Positions 1 through 11,430 of a DNA stretch of 64,000 nt are shown piece by piece. The DNA is from Stramonita haemastoma. Lineage: Eukaryota > Mollusca > Gastropoda > Neogastropoda > Muricidae. The position numbers and the translations under genes were made by a program. The stretch lies in NCBI GenBank assembly GCA_030674155.1, contig CM060322.1:63212072-63276071 (forward strand). The letters are read 5' to 3'. Under the pieces are notes generated by a model, which saw only the letters and a program-made list of their open reading frames with translations, did no database searches and was not told the DNA's origin. Numbering within the stretch: the stretch's first letter is position 1; every line of letters begins with the position of its first letter.

Positions 1-391
1 AACAACAGACTGTGTGCAAAAGGCCTCCATTTCCTACAAGCCTTCAGACAGGGAAACCACCTACCCTACACCCACACCACAACATAGGCAGGAAAGGCAG
101 AAAGCCCAGCAGGGCAAAACAGTACAGACTTGACAATCTCTCTCTCTCTCTCTCTCTCACCACATCACACTAGCTCGCTCTCAGCTTCTCTCTCTGTGTG
201 TACACACACACAGCCTAACTATGTCACAGTTACCAAGCCAGCAGTATCATGGGTCAAGTTCACAGCACAGTTGTGCCAGCAGGCACAATAGAAAGCTTTG
301 AGAGGCAGTGATAGAAGGAGGTAGAAGGGAGGGGGGGGGGGCAAAGGCAAAACCTGCTAACTTTAAGCCTAATGTCTATTGCAGTATTTTG

Positions 392-425
<34 letters not shown>

Positions 426-434
426 CTCTCTCCT

Positions 435-469
<35 letters not shown>

Positions 470-475
470 GTGACA
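1..475. repeat. Unique start with two (CT)n microsatellites
   Basis: Non-coding. CT runs lie at about 139-158 and 392-470, with a 10-G run near 338. The ORFs across this stretch are Ser-Leu translations of the CT repeat on the plus strand and Arg-Glu on the minus strand, so I do not treat them as genes. The second CT block abuts the 5' side of the SINE that follows. Confidence 0.8.
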
Positions 476-709
476 GCGCTGACTCCACTCTCACCCCAAA
501 GTCCTTTGATAGACTTTAAACCCAGGCCCATGCAGAACACCTTGCCACACATTAAATCCTGTTCTGCTTTTCGTAAGAGCAGGCCATCCTGTGCCAGTGG
601 GAACAATGACATTTACAAATCTGCATACACACGGGACTGGATGAAAAAGCACAAAGAGTGCTTATTCCATTATCCTCGGTATAAAAGAATAAATCAAATC
701 AAATCAAAT
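476..709 (+). mobile_element. SINE-1 copy, 5'-truncated
   Basis: Member of a dispersed family found about a dozen times in this window. The shared blocks appear in order: AAAGTCCTTTG, TTTAAACCCAGGCCCATG, ACATTAAATCCTGTTCTGC, GAGCAGGCCATC, GTGGGAACAATGACA, GCATACACACGGGACTGGAT, GTGCTTATTCCATTATCCTC, then the tail AAAAGAATAAATCAAATC. The tRNA-like head is missing. The ATCAA tail runs directly into a new (TC)n stretch. A tRNA-derived SINE is inferred from the full-length copy at 55988-56322. Confidence 0.8.
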
Positions 710-959
710 CTCTCTCTCTCCCTGACTTACCTTAATTAATTCATACAAAAAGTATGCTAATACTAAGTGGATTTCTGCATTGAAAACATCCTGAAGTCTC
801 CCAGCTCTCAAATTAACATATCCTTGATTCAACATTTCTGATCATGTAATATGAATGATAATGACAATATCAATTATTATAATTGTAACAATAATGATTA
901 TTCAAATGATCAGAAGGGGGGTAATAATGATGATAATGATAATAAAACCTAGATCAAGG
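710..959. other. Unique AT-rich DNA
   Basis: I see no coding, RNA or repeat signal beyond scattered TAATGAT low complexity leading into the next microsatellite. Confidence 0.6.
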
Positions 960-1158
960 TTATGATAATAACAAATACAACTAGTATCATCATCATCATT
1001 ATGATTATGATTATGATGATTATGATTATGATATATATTATATTATATTTTATTATTATTATATATTATTATTATTATTTATTATTATTATTATTATTAT
1101 TTATATTATTATTATTATTATTATTGTTGTTGTTTTGTTGTTGTTGTTGTTATTATTA

Positions 1159-1195
<37 letters not shown>

Positions 1196-1206
1196 TATTA
1201 TTATTA

Positions 1207-1239
<33 letters not shown>

Positions 1240-1315
1240 ATTATTATTATCATCATCATCATCATCATCCTCATTGTCATTATCATCACCATTATTATTA
1301 TATTTATTATTATTA

Positions 1316-1382
<67 letters not shown>

Positions 1383-1386
1383 GTCG

Positions 1387-1417
<31 letters not shown>

Positions 1418-1431
1418 ATATTATTATATTA

Positions 1432-1466
<35 letters not shown>

Positions 1467-1510
1467 TATTAGTTGTTGTTGTTGTTGTTGTTGTTGTTGT
1501 TATTATTATC
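960..1510. repeat. Compound (TTA/ATC/GTT)n trinucleotide microsatellite
   Basis: About 550 bp of mixed ATT, ATC and GTT triplets with frame-breaking TATA interruptions. A 255-codon ORF through it is a run of I, L, Y, S, H and V homopolymers and is a repeat artefact. A similar but shorter ATT tract follows the SINE-like fragment at 3575. Confidence 0.95.
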
Positions 1511-1631
1511 AGCTTCTGGGAACTTTGTGCTAGGAATTACATCTCTCTCTTTATTTCTGCCTTGTTCCTTTTTAAGCCTTTTGCTTTCAGTCCAACCTTG
1601 TGTATGAAAGATAACTTTTTTGTTTACTCCT

Positions 1632-1687
<56 letters not shown>

Positions 1688-2338
1688 ACCACACACAACA
1701 ACACACACACACACAACACACACAGTTGATCATATACTTACATGTAGCAGCTGAAAAGGGCACATCCCCGTTTTGATGGTATCTTTTTCATCAGCTATTT
1801 TCAACAGTCTGCCACTTACGTATGACCTTTTTCCATGGCTGATGCATAGTCCAGTTGGTTTGTTATTGTGATTGCTTTGGACTTTAAAGATGCTCTAATC
1901 GGGTACTTATTTTTTTCTTGTTTGTAAGGTTGTGGGGTTTTTTGTGTGTGTGTGTGGGGGTTTTTTTGTTTTGTTTTTTGGAGGGGGAGGGGCAGTATTT
2001 TTCCTGTACTGGTATTTGTATTCCTACTGTTGTTTATTTTGTTTGGTTTTTGGCGGTGAGGGCTAGGATATGTTGCTGATTGTAGCTGATTTTTCACAGT
2101 TGTTGAGTGTTCCTGTTCTCTTTTTTTTCTGAGGGGGATATCTTGTTTTTTCTTATGTGAAATTCACTTACTGATATTTAGTTACAAGTTTCATTGGAAT
2201 TACTGATTTACTATTATTTTGTGTGTGTGTGTGTGTTGAGATTGTTAGAACTGCATTTTCCGTTTTGTTTATTGTAGTTCAATAGAATAGTAACATTTTT
2301 TAAAAATTTAATTTAATTTTATAAATATTAGCAAGTAT

Positions 2339-2340
<2 letters not shown>
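1511..2340. repeat. Unique T-rich DNA with (CA)n
   Basis: A (CA)n microsatellite occupies about 1633-1722. The rest is T/G-rich single-copy-looking sequence with short TG runs near 1945 and 2221. Minus-strand ORFs show low-complexity composition (K, T, N, P) and no domain. Confidence 0.7.
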
Positions 2341-2374
<34 letters not shown>

Positions 2375-2548
2375 TTCATCCCATACATTGCCACCCCCCC
2401 TTCCCCCACACCCACACCACAACATTCTTCTACCTCCCTCCCACCCTCCCCCCCCCCCCCCTTCCCCTCTAATATCACAACTTTTGAAAAGAGGTTAAAT
2501 GAATTTGAACACACACCACACCACACACCACACACACACACACACACA
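2341..2548. repeat. Poly-C tracts with CA repeat
   Basis: An uninterrupted run of 34 C at 2341-2374 is followed by C-rich imperfect DNA, a second poly-C run near 2450 and a CA/CCA repeat to 2548. Homopolymers of this length are prone to sequencing and assembly error, so the exact length is uncertain. Confidence 0.9.
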
Positions 2549-3574
2549 CCATGTTCTATGTGTACATTGCAAGTGAGCTGCTAATGAAACCTGTCCTGCA
2601 TAATACTGAACAGTGAAAGAATGCTAAATCTAAGAAATTCACATGCTGGAAACATACAAGAAAAACACATTTACACAGAACTCAACCACACAAGACACAC
2701 ACACAGAGACAGACAGACTGACAGACAGACAGACAGACAGACACAACACAACACATCAACACACACAACACACACACACACACACACACACACAACACAC
2801 ACATGCCTGTATAGGCTGTTTTAAATCACCACTAGTGAAAAGACAAAAAAAAAGAAAACAAAGAGGTTGAAGGTCGGGCATGTGCAGAAGCATTAAATGG
2901 TTCAGTGGACCCCAATTTCCGGTGATTGTTGAAAGATAAATTAATTAATGTGATCAATATCTACCATCTGCATCTAGCTATTTTACTTTGTATAACTTCT
3001 GTTATTAAGTGTGCAACATGCTGCATTATGTAAAAGGTAAGACATGAAGGGCTATTGTGTGATTTTGAAGGTAAGTCCTGACCTGTCATTCCAGCTTCGT
3101 TGTGGTTTTAACCACGTGTTTCTACTTTTCTTGGCAATGAAAGGATTGAGATTTGTGCATGAGAGAATCATTTTGTGATGAGGAAAATGGGCTTAAATAA
3201 CCCACGATCTACTGTTCCCATCCTTTCCAAGATCACAGCAGGATCTAGAAGTTGTAGAATGTTTCAACATAAAGACAAAGAGTCATGGGGCTGCAAACAT
3301 CAATGCTCCTTCCCATTTCTGAATCAGGGATCTGTATGATTGACATAAAAGCTCTGGTATGAAAACTATGTGGGATAGAGAGTAAGTGTTGTAATGAAAA
3401 ATGATTGATGTATATTTTGATTTTAAAATGTTGATAAGATGCCTAATTTGATAATCAATGCAGACTTTTGCTGGATACTGAAGTAACGAGTACAATCGAC
3501 CACAATCCACAATCTTTGAAGACAAACCACTAAAAGATTCACCTGGGATCATGTGTGCCAATTTAATCAAATCC
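2549..3574. other. Mostly unique DNA with (ACAG)n/(CA)n at 2701-2805
   Basis: Apart from the compound tetranucleotide/dinucleotide microsatellite, the segment looks single-copy. A 97-codon minus-strand ORF (3283-3576) lies in AT-rich sequence, has no recognisable motif and has no convincing start context. I do not call it. Confidence 0.55.
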
Positions 3575-3641
3575 ACCTACATACACTTTCAAGGGCTTTG
3601 ATTTGTTTGCATTACAAGATTTAGCACTATATAAATTCCAT

Positions 3642-3674
<33 letters not shown>

Positions 3675-3700
3675 TATTATATTATTATTATTATATTCTG
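3575..3700 (+). mobile_element. SINE/LINE 3' end with (ATT)n tail
   Basis: The sequence AGCACTATATAAATTCCATG followed by (TTA)n resembles the widespread 3' end GCGCTATATAAAT plus ATT repeats of tRNA-derived SINEs in invertebrates. Only the 3' end is visible here. Family assignment is from memory of such tails and is tentative. Confidence 0.45.
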
Positions 3701-3902
3701 TTCTCAACTTTTATTTGTCCTCTAAAATGCTTGTGTACTGCAAAACATCCAGTGTTGCACATCATGATTACTGCATAAATATTGTCATTTTCATGTAAAT
3801 CATTGGCAAAAGGCATTATCTTCCTAACCATCATGTTGTTAATATAGTTTCCTAGGTTTTGTCAAGTGTCTAGTATACATTGGATCTGATCATAAATATC
3901 TT
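3701..3902. other. Unique AT-rich spacer
   Basis: No coding or repeat signal seen. Confidence 0.5.
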
Positions 3903-3970
3903 TGAGCTCAGTGGTAGTGTCAGACCTGCAATCCTGAGGTACTATGCTTCAATCCTAGCAGTAATTACAG
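3903..3970 (+). mobile_element. tRNA-Cys-like SINE head or tRNA pseudogene
   Basis: An A-box-like GAGCTCAGTGGTAGTG, an anticodon-loop-like CCTGCAATC (GCA in the anticodon position, as in tRNA-Cys) and a B-box-like GCTTCAATCCTAGC are spaced as in a tRNA. Stems pair imperfectly and the acceptor end is not recognisable, so this is a retroposed tRNA-derived head rather than a working tRNA gene. The downstream body to about 4100 is not recognised. Confidence 0.55.
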
Positions 3971-4499
3971 TTAGAGGGGGCTTTTTTTAATCATCTTTCA
4001 GGGCAACATGTGTAGCAATGTTGTACTCCTTTTTGTTTATAGGTGCATGCACACCTGCAGAAAAATAACTGCATGTGTTTGCTTTTGGGGTTTATGTTGT
4101 TTCTGAATAAGAACACTCTGATTCCAGGGACAACTTGCCCACAGCATACTGACTGAAAAAAATCTGTTCAGTGATCCAAAAACTGATAGAGAAGTTAAAG
4201 GAAAAATCAGTCAACAGACAGATGTAATCAGAACCATAAGCAAGGTTGTGAACCAGAAGAGTAATATTTTGTTTTTATTTGTTTGACAGGATCAGCACAG
4301 AGTGAGAGGTTTGGGAAAGAAGCCCTGGACCAGGTTTGTGACAGAACTGAAATGGCTGTGGTAGAGGAGAGGGAAAATGCAGGGAGATGAGAAGTAAGTT
4401 GGTGTGAAAGATGTGGGAGTGTGGCTGAAAAGGTGTAGGTTTTTGGACAGACAGAATCTCTGCTTAACACCCTAGGTGTGTAAACTGCCTCCACTTCAT
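3971..4499. other. Unique DNA, no gene recognised
   Basis: It contains an 88-codon minus ORF (4228-4494) without recognisable motifs. No RNA or mobile-element signal seen. Confidence 0.5.
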
Positions 4500-4676
4500 G
4501 TGTGAGTGTGTGTATGTGTGTTGGTGTGTATGTGTGTGTTTGTGTGTGTTTGTGTGTGTTTGTGTGTGTATTGTGTGTGTGTGTGTGTGGTGTGTGGTGT
4601 GTGGTGTGAGAGAGAGAGAGAGAGAGATAGTGTGTGTGTGAATTCTTTTTCTCCCCCCCCCCCCCCCCCCCCCCAT
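4500..4676. repeat. (TG)n-(GA)n-poly-C compound microsatellite
   Basis: TG repeats with TGTT interruptions run into (GA)n near 4610-4627 and then a run of about 20 C near 4654-4674. Cys/Val and Arg/Glu ORFs across it are artefacts. Confidence 0.9.
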
Positions 4677-5207
4677 GCAGTTTACTATTTGGGAGGAGGG
4701 GGGCTGATAATGAGGATAAAAACTACCTGAGAGTGATATGTGACAGAAGTGAATATTGAAAAACATGCATTTTATGTGGAAAAGTAGGCAGTCAGCTATG
4801 GGTGGTGGACTGCATGACATGAACATGTGCAACATGCAGAACAGACCTCCAGGAGAGAGATGGGCTCCACCAGCTTCAACTTGCACAAGACACACAGCCT
4901 GAACAATTCAGGGCAGTGCCAGCAACACTGTACTGAGTGAAGTCAGTAGTCCAGTCCATTGATTCTGTCTGACCTCTGTCATATTTGAATTGTCAGTCAG
5001 ACTGCAGATCTTAACTGTGCCACAAATCTAGCTGTTTCAAAAATCAGGTGTTTTCAGAGTGCAGCAATGTCTTATAGGAGTCACTAGGTGTCTATTGAGC
5101 AATGTTTGGTGGCTAATATTTTGCTTTGGGTTTTCAAATGGAAATTAAAATTTTCTACAGCTTTCCATCATCTTGAAGATGGACATTGACAGTAGTAGTT
5201 TGAAGAA
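4677..5207. other. Unique DNA, no gene recognised
   Basis: Single-copy-looking sequence with no domain, RNA fold or repeat that I recognise. Confidence 0.5.
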
Positions 5208-5340
5208 ATTTTTATTTATTTTATTTTATTTATTTCATACCATTTTATGTCACAGCAGATTTCTCTGCATAAAATTTGGGCTGCTCTTCCTGGGGGAGAG
5301 TGCATGGCCGCAAGTGCAGCGCGTACCCATTAAATGTATA

Positions 5341-5408
<68 letters not shown>

Positions 5409-5690
5409 ATATATATACTGGATCATGGAGTTGGAGACTTCAAGGTAGCTCAGGAATATAGATATAGATATATCCCTGAGCCACCTTGGAGACTCCAACT
5501 CCCTGATTTTCCTCAAGGATGGTGTCTAAACATGACACTTGTGTGCATGTTGGTTTTTATAATTTTGTCATCCCTCTTAGTTGCACACAATGGCCTGGTC
5601 TTCCGAACAGGTGTTAAGTTGTTCACAAGATATTCTGCATGCATTTGCACATGGAATCTCAGTTTATAGTCTGATCAGAATGGGTAGATT
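5208..5690 (-). mobile_element. SINE-2 copy interrupted by a (TG)n(TA)n microsatellite
   Basis: Read on the minus strand, the 3' end carries AAATAAAATAAATAAAAA after an AGAAATCTGCTGTGACAT-like block. The same block occurs, inverted, near 33620-33640. The body at 5511-5690 shares GGTGTCTAAACA and AATGGCCTGGTCTTCCGAAC-like blocks with copies at 33250, 59780 and 61040. A TG/TA microsatellite (5338-5418) and a hairpin (5422-5507) sit between body and tail. Heavily diverged and certainly inactive. Confidence 0.6.
5422..5507. repeat. Long near-perfect inverted repeat (hairpin)
   Basis: The left arm at 5422-5459 reads ATCATGGAGTTGGAGACTTC onward. The right arm at 5471-5507 is its reverse complement with about four mismatches, and the loop is about 11 nt of GATATA sequence. 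Arms of about 37 bp make a stable cruciform or RNA hairpin possible. It lies just 3' of the (TA)n run. Confidence 0.8.
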
Positions 5691-6205
5691 GTTAGATCTG
5701 CTGTGTAAAATCATATGGATTTAGTTCCATATATCACTGTCTGTCACAAGATTTTTTCAATGTCTTACTTAGGCTGTGCCTGTGCTCTTTTCAGGCATGT
5801 TTATTGCAGTTCTCTTCATCATCTGAGTTACAGAGTGTTCAAACACTGGTCCTGGCTTAGTCTTTCACTCATGTATCTGAACTTTATCACATCATTCTGT
5901 CCTCTGGTTCATTCCCTCCACTGGCAGAAGAGCTAAGGAACACTGCATCTCACTGCCACATGTCTCTGTCTGCATCTTCTTTAGCTCTATGTACCAGCTT
6001 GCTGTTTTTCATCTTTGTTTGATACAGCCAGACTCCACATTCCAACTCCCCATTGTATATCTTGTGGTTAATCTACAAGTTTGTCTCATAAATACAGTCT
6101 CTCTCTTTGGAATGATCTTCTAATTGTCTCATCTTTTAGAAGAACTCTTCAAACAGACTTCTTCCTTTGTTTATAGTTATACCATTGCCAGTAACCAGCA
6201 TTTTA
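5691..6205. other. Unique DNA, no gene recognised
   Basis: T-rich sequence with short ORFs lacking motifs. Nothing supportable. Confidence 0.5.
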
Positions 6206-6367
6206 CTCTGTGTGTGTGCATGTGTGTATGTATGTGTGCTTGTGTGTGCATGCATGTGTGTATATGCATGTATGTGTGAGTGTGTGTGTTTCTGTGAGTG
6301 GTTTGTTTGTGTGTGTGTTCTTCTGTTAAAAGCTTTGGGGGGGGAGGGGAGAGAGACAGAAAGAGAA

Positions 6368-6444
<77 letters not shown>

Positions 6445-6445
6445 T
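6206..6445. repeat. (TG)n and (GA)n microsatellites
   Basis: Imperfect TG/TGTA repeats run to about 6322, then G-rich DNA, then a GA run at about 6374-6441 with one GGA interruption. All overlapping ORFs are repeat translations. Confidence 0.9.
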
Positions 6446-7350
6446 TACACTTAGGCATGTGTAGAGAGAGAGGGAACTTACACTTGTGTCTATGTGTGTA
6501 TTTATATAAGTGTTTAGTGTGTGTAGCATTCATGTGCATTTGTTTGCATGAATATGTGCATATAGGTGTGCATTCCCTTGTGAATATTGAAGTTGTGAGT
6601 TATTGATTGCCTGTGCAGTTAAGTGTACTTTCCACTGTTTGTTTGTTGTTTTCTTGCTGTTGTTGTGATTATGTTTGTGTTTTCCACACCCTTCATTGTC
6701 AGTTTTCTTGTCCCACTGTCATTACTTCTTAAGGCCCACTATGGAAATAGTGCTTCTGGCCATTTCTAGGTGAAAGCACTATACAAGATTTCACTTAACA
6801 TTACATCTTAACATTACATCACATAGCATTACTTATATGTCTTATTGCATAAATCAACATATAATCAACATAATGATAATACAGATAAGAATCATGATAA
6901 GACAGATAATAGCAATGATGATAAACCCTTTATTCTACATTTAGAAACTGATTATGCACAAAATCAGTTAATGTGTATAATCATAAGAAAAACATGCGAC
7001 ATTGATATAGCATTCATTTTCTTAGGGTACTCTTTCCATCAGACAGCATTATTCACTACAAGCAAGAGGTGCAGTTCTAAGATCACAGACAGACTTTACA
7101 CCAATGGCTTGCAAAAAAAAAAACCCACCTAAAACTGGCACTCATCCACCCCCCCCCCCCCCCCCCCAGTTTTGTGGTCACAACTCACACATTGCCTGTT
7201 CACTCTGACACGGGCCTACACGACAAATGAGGAATACAACTATAGAACTGGTCAGATCACACAGACACATACTGGTCAGGATGCACATCACAGTCATCAA
7301 TCAATTCATCATCTCTCTGCTCTTTTCCTTCTCTCCTCTATATCAATGAC
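6446..7350. other. Unique AT-rich DNA with poly-C
   Basis: A poly-C run lies at about 7147-7167. The stretch GAAAGCACTATACAAGATTTC near 6771 faintly resembles a SINE 3' end but is too diverged to call. A 95-codon plus ORF (6845-7132) is Asn/Asp-rich low complexity. Confidence 0.5.
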
Positions 7351-7351
7351 A

Positions 7352-7361
7352 GCTCTCTCTC

Positions 7362-7397
<36 letters not shown>

Positions 7398-7484
7398 CCC
7401 CCTCTCTCTCTCTCCTCTCTCCCTCTCTCTCTCCTCTCTCTCTCCTCTCTCTCCCTCTCTCTCCTCTCTCCCCCTCTCTCCTCT

Positions 7485-7557
<73 letters not shown>

Positions 7558-7558
7558 G
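7352..7558. repeat. (CT)n microsatellite, about 200 bp
   Basis: Nearly pure CT with CCT interruptions, ending in TGTGTATATG. The ORFs that cross it on both strands are repeat artefacts. Confidence 0.95.
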
Positions 7559-9410
7559 TATGTGTCCACATGTAATAATTTATGTATATGTAAATGTATG
7601 CTGGCATTTATGTATGTGTTTTTCTCTCTCTCCCTCTCTCTTTGCCTTCCTTCCTCACTCTGATCCTCTATCCACCTCCCTCTTACACTTTCTCCCACCT
7701 CTTTTAATTTTCTTTTTCTATCTTCATCATGTTCTTTTAATGAAGTTGATAAAACTAAATGTTGTTAGATATGTATAGGTAATATCAATCATGTTAAAAC
7801 TAAATGGATACTAGAAAGAATGATATTTTTATTTTTAAAAAACTAGTTTCATCAGGAGAACTGTCTAAGCTACCATGTGAGAAAAAAGAAAAGTGAAGTT
7901 AGAAGATCAAGAAATAATTATTATGGTTGAAAAAGATATCTATTGTTAAGTGCCCTTTTCAAAGTGAATAAAGACTCCACATGATGGATTTTGGAAGGAA
8001 AAGAATTCTAGACTTGAGGTGCACCACCGGAGAACCTAAAGTTAATGATGTGACTCTTGGAACTGATAGAAGATGGGAGTCAGAAGGAGGGAGATTTCTA
8101 GAGGGAATGCAGGCAGTGAGAAGTTAGTGCTGCATTATTCTAGGCAGGGAAGAACCTGTTAAAGAGCTCAACCATCATGGAGCTATCTTTGAGTGGCTGA
8201 AAGTGTAGTGTCTTTTTGCTATGAAAACAACTATGGCAGTAGAACTGTCAACATTTTGAGATTTTCGCTGTTATATAGATATGTGTATGCACTGTGAACA
8301 GTTAACAAGAAGAAAATATGACAGTAGTCCATTTTGACAAAAAAATGTCCAAGCAAGTTTTGGCTGATTCAGTTCTCAATATTTGTGAACAAACTATTAC
8401 AATACATTTTTGTGTAGGCCAAGTGCAAGATATTTGACACCTTTTTGCTAGAGACCTTTATTGGAATGAAAATGTGAAATAAATGCAAATAATTACTCTT
8501 TAAAATTCCGCTCTAAACAGAAGTTCATTTGTGGTTTGTGGATATGTATTGGTCATGTTTGACTGAATCAAAAGAGCTTCAGTTTGATCATCATTGAGTT
8601 TTCACTTATCAACAGTCATCCAGGTCTGAACATCTCTGATGCTGGCCTCAGTGTTTTCAACAATAGACTGGATTTGACAAGGAGGACATGAGACAAGCAA
8701 ACATTCACAGCAAAAATTATAAAATATTTGGTCATACTAAATGCTTTCACAATGCACACATCATAACAAAAAGCACACTATATTGTGGTCACACTGAATT
8801 TTTTTAATAGAAATGGCAAAATCTGAAACAATAAAAGGACACATGTTAGAGGCACTTAGAAAAACAAAAACAGATATCATTCAGATGTTTTATTTGGTGT
8901 AAAACCTTTCGGGGGCAAGGGGTTGTAGATGGACTCAAATGAGCAGTTAATGCTTGGGAGAACAGGGTAGGAATTACTTTGTATCAGGAGCCACAAGACA
9001 TTTCAGGCAGGTTGTCCTCATGTACTGCTGGTTGCATCTATCTTGCCAGACAAAAGTTTAGAAAACAACACTATTTTTTAAACAAAAGCAAAACCATAGA
9101 GGCATTCTTTGCTTATGTGATAGGTTTAAATATCCCTTGTAACTCTGACATTAACTGTTTAAATATCAGGTTTTAACACTTCTTTTTTATATAGTGAGGA
9201 TACTGTGTTGACTGGTTGGTTATTTGTTTTCATTTTGTGTATTTTATTTTATTCATGTATGTGGAAGATAATTTTTAGATACCTCTTAAAAGTAGTGTAG
9301 AGGTGGTGATGTTGTAAAAACTCCACTTGACCACATGAATTGCAGTTCTCTCTGTTTCTCTGTCTTTCTCTAGTTGTCTGTCTTTATCTTCTTTATCTCT
9401 CATTCTCTCT
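7559..9410. other. 1.85 kb unique DNA, no gene recognised
   Basis: This is the longest stretch in the first 10 kb free of microsatellites. I could not identify a coding exon, RNA gene or transposon in it. The part at 7980-8250 is somewhat richer in GC and purines but its frames contain stops. Confidence 0.5.
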
Positions 9411-9423
9411 CTCTCCATGTCTG

Positions 9424-9475
<52 letters not shown>

Positions 9476-9485
9476 CTCTCCTCTC

Positions 9486-9521
<36 letters not shown>

Positions 9522-9582
9522 CTGCTCTCTCTCTCTCTCTCTCTCTCCCCCCTGCCCTCTCCTGCCCTCTCTCTCTCTCCAT
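9411..9582. repeat. (CTGT)n-(CT)n compound microsatellite
   Basis: About ten CTGT units lead into CT/CCT repeats. The same tetra-to-dinucleotide order recurs at 43680-43860 and 52938-53055, which suggests a common way of arising. Overlapping ORFs are artefacts. Confidence 0.95.
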
Positions 9583-10373
9583 GTCTGTCTCTGTCTATCA
9601 CTGCAGTTATTTACCCCCACTTTTTGCTGTTCTCAGACACTGGTACTTGAGCCCTGATGATCTTATCTTAGCTCACACTCGTACCCCATCAAAGGGTCTC
9701 CTCTCTTAAACATGGTGTCCTTATCACTGTTATAGTAGAGAAAAGTGATCACTCAGATTTTGTTTTCCAACTTTTCAGGGCTTTTTTGATAGTTTGCAGA
9801 ATTCTTCAGCCCATATTCAGGTGTATTCAATGCAATATTCTTTTGTTGTGAAGAAATAAATTTGAATCAATCTGTTTGATCTCAATAGGAGTTTTAACCA
9901 AAACAAAGAGCTACATTGGATATTCAGGTCAAGTTGCTCTTCTTTGTTTAGTATTGAAAGTGGTAACTTTCCTGCCAGTGACGTAAATTGATGGCAGTTT
10001 TCCTCTGAATTCAAATAAATTTGACTTTCTCAAAGCCAGGATTGTATTTTCAAAGTTTCATTTTTAAATTTCCTTCAATATTTCTTCTGCATAACCTTTC
10101 CAATAAATCTGTGAACTGGAGTCTCATGTGTGAAAACATGCAGTCCATCTTTCAAATCCAGTCCATCTTTCTGATAAGAGTAGGTCGCTATGGTCAGTGC
10201 TATGGATGATGACAGAGGGAGGTAATTTCAGATTGATGGACCAGAAATAGAGAAAGAGCTGCGGCCAACGGTAGATAGATTGAATCTCGGAATTTTTTAA
10301 GGATAAGGTATCTGCAGCCAAGCGGAGGAACGAGAAGGTGTGTACACGTGAAGACATTCACCAAGGTAGGAGA
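9583..10373. other. Unique DNA, no gene recognised
   Basis: Short ORFs with no recognisable motif. The end leads into a minisatellite derived from GCTATGGATGATGACA units. Confidence 0.5.
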
Positions 10374-10540
10374 TGACATAAACATACCATGATGCTCACT
10401 ATGGCCAGTGCTATGGATGATGACATAAACATACCATGATGCTCAGTTATGGCCAGTGCTATGAATGATGACATGAACATACCATGATGCTCAGCTATGG
10501 CAGTGCTATGGATGATGATCACATGAACTGAACATTTCAT
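10374..10540. repeat. ~50-bp minisatellite, about 3.5 copies
   Basis: The unit contains CATACCATGATGCTCAG, TATGGCCAGTGCTATG and GATGATGACATGAA. A related half-unit occurs upstream near 10190. The minus-strand ORF that continues from the LINE relic runs through the array. Confidence 0.85.
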
Positions 10541-11430
10541 GATGGAGATGGATGGGCTGGGGCAGATTCCTTGCCTGATAATGTTCAGGTGGTGGAGATG
10601 GGACAGGAACTGGAAGCGTCTTGTTGACAGTTGAAAGATGGTGACTGGAGCAGCTCTTTCTTGTTCCAGAATGCCAGTTTGTTCATATTGTAGCACAATG
10701 TCAGGTGCTGGCACCATGCTTCTTTGCAGCTGTTTCTCGGGGTTGTCCTTGCCTCACTGTAGGACACAGGGTGGGCTGGCTGCTCCAAGCTACCGCCTGC
10801 CTTGGTCAGGTGCTCTGCTTCTTCATGCCATAGCCTTTGCCATAGTGGGAGGGGATTTATTGCAGCACCAGTGTGGTTTGGGCTCTGCGGCTTCAGTCAG
10901 TTCTTTGTGGAGGCTTTCGGTGTAGGGAAAAGGTGTGAGGAAAGTCCCTTCAGCTTCTTTTTTGCCTCATGAATTTATCTTGTCTCTAATTTTCTAGTGA
11001 AAGGAAACCTGCTTGTTTTTCCATAGCTGACACTTGAGTTTTCATGTCACCTCTGATGAGTGTGAAGCTGGCATTCTGCATCTTGGGTCAGGTTGTGGAG
11101 GCTGGTCTGAGCAGCAGTGACCAGGCAGTGGAGGCCTGTTCCATGTGGGGTCTGAACACTGTGGTGTACACTGACTTCAGTGCTTTTGTGCTGACCCCAT
11201 GGTGTTCCTGCAAGTTTCTTCATCAGTGATATTTTCTTAGCATTCCCACACGTGTAGAAGATACCCAGCATGCATGCAAGGCTTGTCCAGCACACTGGCT
11301 TATACAGTTTTCAGGCATTTGCACTGTAGATTTCTTAGCAGAAAGTGTGGGGTGCATGAAATGTTTTGCACATGGGATATCTCCTGGGGAAAAGTGAAAA
11401 TTGAAACTGGACAGTGTTTTCAAAGTGTGT
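10541..11430 (-). pseudogene. Dead I-type LINE: RT C-terminus, RNase H and tail
   Basis: Read on the minus strand. Near 11194-11219 the translation has MKKLAGTPWG, matching the (L)RKLAGTTWGA motif after the reverse transcriptase of I/Nimb/Tad-like LINEs. Near 10835-10880 VLQ*IPSHYG matches the end of a LINE RNase H domain (LxWIPAHCG) with a stop in place of Trp. At 10541-10790 SEARTTPRNSCKEAW and VTIFQLSTRRFQFLSHLHHL match the C-terminal domain, followed by a degraded cysteine motif (GICPSPS). Stops and frameshifts occur throughout, so it is inactive. The same domain order occurs in the plus-strand relics at 18107 and 21105. Confidence 0.7.

Noticed and set aside
962..1729. 255-codon plus-strand ORF
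   Set aside because: It is a translation of ATT/ATC/GTT triplet repeats into I, L, Y, S, H and V homopolymers, with no start context or domain.
3903..3970. Functional tRNA-Cys gene
   Set aside because: Stems are imperfect, the B box deviates from GGTTCGAATCC, and no acceptor stem pairing was found.
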